DNA from: Metabacillus halosaccharovorans
Lineage (GTDB): Bacteria; Bacillota; Bacilli; Bacillales; Bacillaceae
Reading direction: 5' to 3'
Assembly (NCBI RefSeq): GCF_002019635.1
Contig: NZ_KV917372.1
Span: 1,302,001-1,366,000, forward strand
Length of the DNA stretch: 64,000 nt
The notes beneath the pieces are model-generated. The model searched no databases. It saw only the letters and a list, made by a program, of their open reading frames with translations, and had not been told where the DNA came from. Within the stretch, counting starts at the first letter, position 1. Each line of letters starts with the position of its first letter. A program made the position numbers and the translations under genes. Positions 63,609 through 64,000 of this stretch are shown piece after piece.

Positions 63609-63612
63609 TTCA

Positions 63613-64000
63613 TTAAAAACCAAATAACGCTTTTAAGCCTTGATATCCAAAATATCCACCAAACCCTAACAAAGATAATCCTGAAATAATGGATATGATT
63701 TTTAAGCTTGTATCATTTAAAAGTTTTCGAAAGCCTGTTGTCAGTCCCGCAACAAATATATCCCATAACGTAAGCCCTACAAATATCATACAACTATAAA
63801 TAAGAAGCTGGCTTGTACCGCTTTCATGTGCTGTTTTCGCCAAAACTGAACCATATATCCCAAGCCAAAATAAAATTGATAAAGGACTTGTTATCGACAT
63901 CATAAATCCAGTAAAAAAACATTTACTCAGTGAATCTTTTTTTCTGCTGTATGTAAGATTAACGCGATTAACACCTAAAATACTTTCAAACCCTGAATAT
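63613..64000 (-). CDS. LysE/RhtB-family exporter, 5' end cut by window end
   Basis: The visible 129 residues are the C-terminal part of a LysE-type amino-acid exporter. The block MMSITSPLSILFWLGIYGSVL with the Pro and Trp after a short helix is typical of the family, followed by two membrane segments (LIYSCMIFVGLTLWDIFVAGL, ISIISGLSLLGFGGYFGYQGL). The frame stays open to base 64000, so the true start lies beyond. An internal ATG at 63903 is not the start, because the membrane-protein pattern continues upstream. Near a lysine catabolic locus, a basic amino-acid substrate would make sense, but this is not shown. Confidence 0.8.
   Translation of the reverse strand, partial: YSGFESILGVNRVNLTYSRKKDSLSKCFFTGFMMSITSPLSILFWLGIYGSVLAKTAHESGTSQLLIYSCMIFVGLTLWDIFVAGLTTGFRKLLNDTSLKIISIISGLSLLGFGGYFGYQGLKALFGF

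Overview
The window looks like a chromosomal piece of a spore-forming Bacillaceae bacterium. It is AT-rich, its genes have strong GGAGG-type ribosome binding sites, and many of its products and gene orders match Bacillus or Geobacillus: melR-melEDC-melA, the kam/yod lysine genes, yfiBC-like exporters, an intracellular subtilisin and an Sda-like sporulation checkpoint protein. I saw no insertion sequence, integrase, prophage or CRISPR array. The one element that looks mobile or repetitive is a GC-rich hairpin repeat at 7287-7430 with a truncated second copy at 8725-8765.

Layout. (1) 1-7227, minus strand: a xylo-oligosaccharide locus of two-component system (XynD, XynC), ABC importer (XynE, F, G) and a GH52 beta-xylosidase cut by the window start. 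(2) 7228-10846: the hairpin repeat, an endonuclease I family nuclease, an intracellular serine protease, a VOC protein and a DUF2500 protein. (3) 10963-16910, minus strand: alpha-galactoside operon melR-melE-melD-melC-melA. (4) 17255-21977: a YndM-like membrane protein, a DUF4097 protein, a Suv3-type RNA helicase and a small membrane protein. (5) 22113-27197: a 1694-residue secreted protein joining a rhamnogalacturonan acetylesterase (CE12) to a rhamnogalacturonan lyase (PL11). (6) 27445-30242: a nitrilase-family hydrolase, two GNAT proteins and a small unknown protein. (7) 30348-40273: arabinan use, with a secreted GH43 endo-arabinanase, an arabino-oligosaccharide importer, intracellular GH43 and GH51 arabinofuranosidases, and a divergent ArsR-type regulator. 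(8) 40583-45957: small proteins including a 55-residue Sda-like protein, then padR-yfiB-yfiC-hmoA. (9) 46084-49131, minus strand: a 5S rRNA and 22 tRNA genes with no 16S or 23S beside them. (10) 49332-54060: unknown genes, a frameshifted erythromycin esterase gene and a DEDDh exonuclease. (11) 54256-62547, minus strand: the lysine locus kamR-ablB / kamA-yokU-yodT-yodS-yodR-yodQ, with a clear sigma-54 promoter in front of kamA. (12) 62739-64000: an ABC ATPase and a LysE-family exporter cut by the window end.

Taken together, much of the first 40 kb serves plant cell-wall carbohydrate use. Secreted enzymes (CE12-PL11 and GH43) would cut the pectin main chain and its arabinan side chains. Three lipoprotein-dependent ABC importers would take in xylo-, arabino- and galacto-oligosaccharides, and cytoplasmic enzymes (GH52, GH51, GH43, GH4) would finish them. 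None of the three importers has its own ATPase here, so a shared MsmX-type ATPase elsewhere is expected. The three importer operons share a plan: a cre-like site just downstream of the promoter -10, and a stem-loop right after the binding-protein gene.

Most notable for follow-up are the CE12-PL11 fusion, the sigma-54 control region of the lysine locus with a possible enhancer, the orphan 5S-tRNA operon with a duplicated tRNA-Phe half and a possible structured RNA, the two-base frameshift in the esterase gene, and the arabinan regulator with repeated operator-like sequences.
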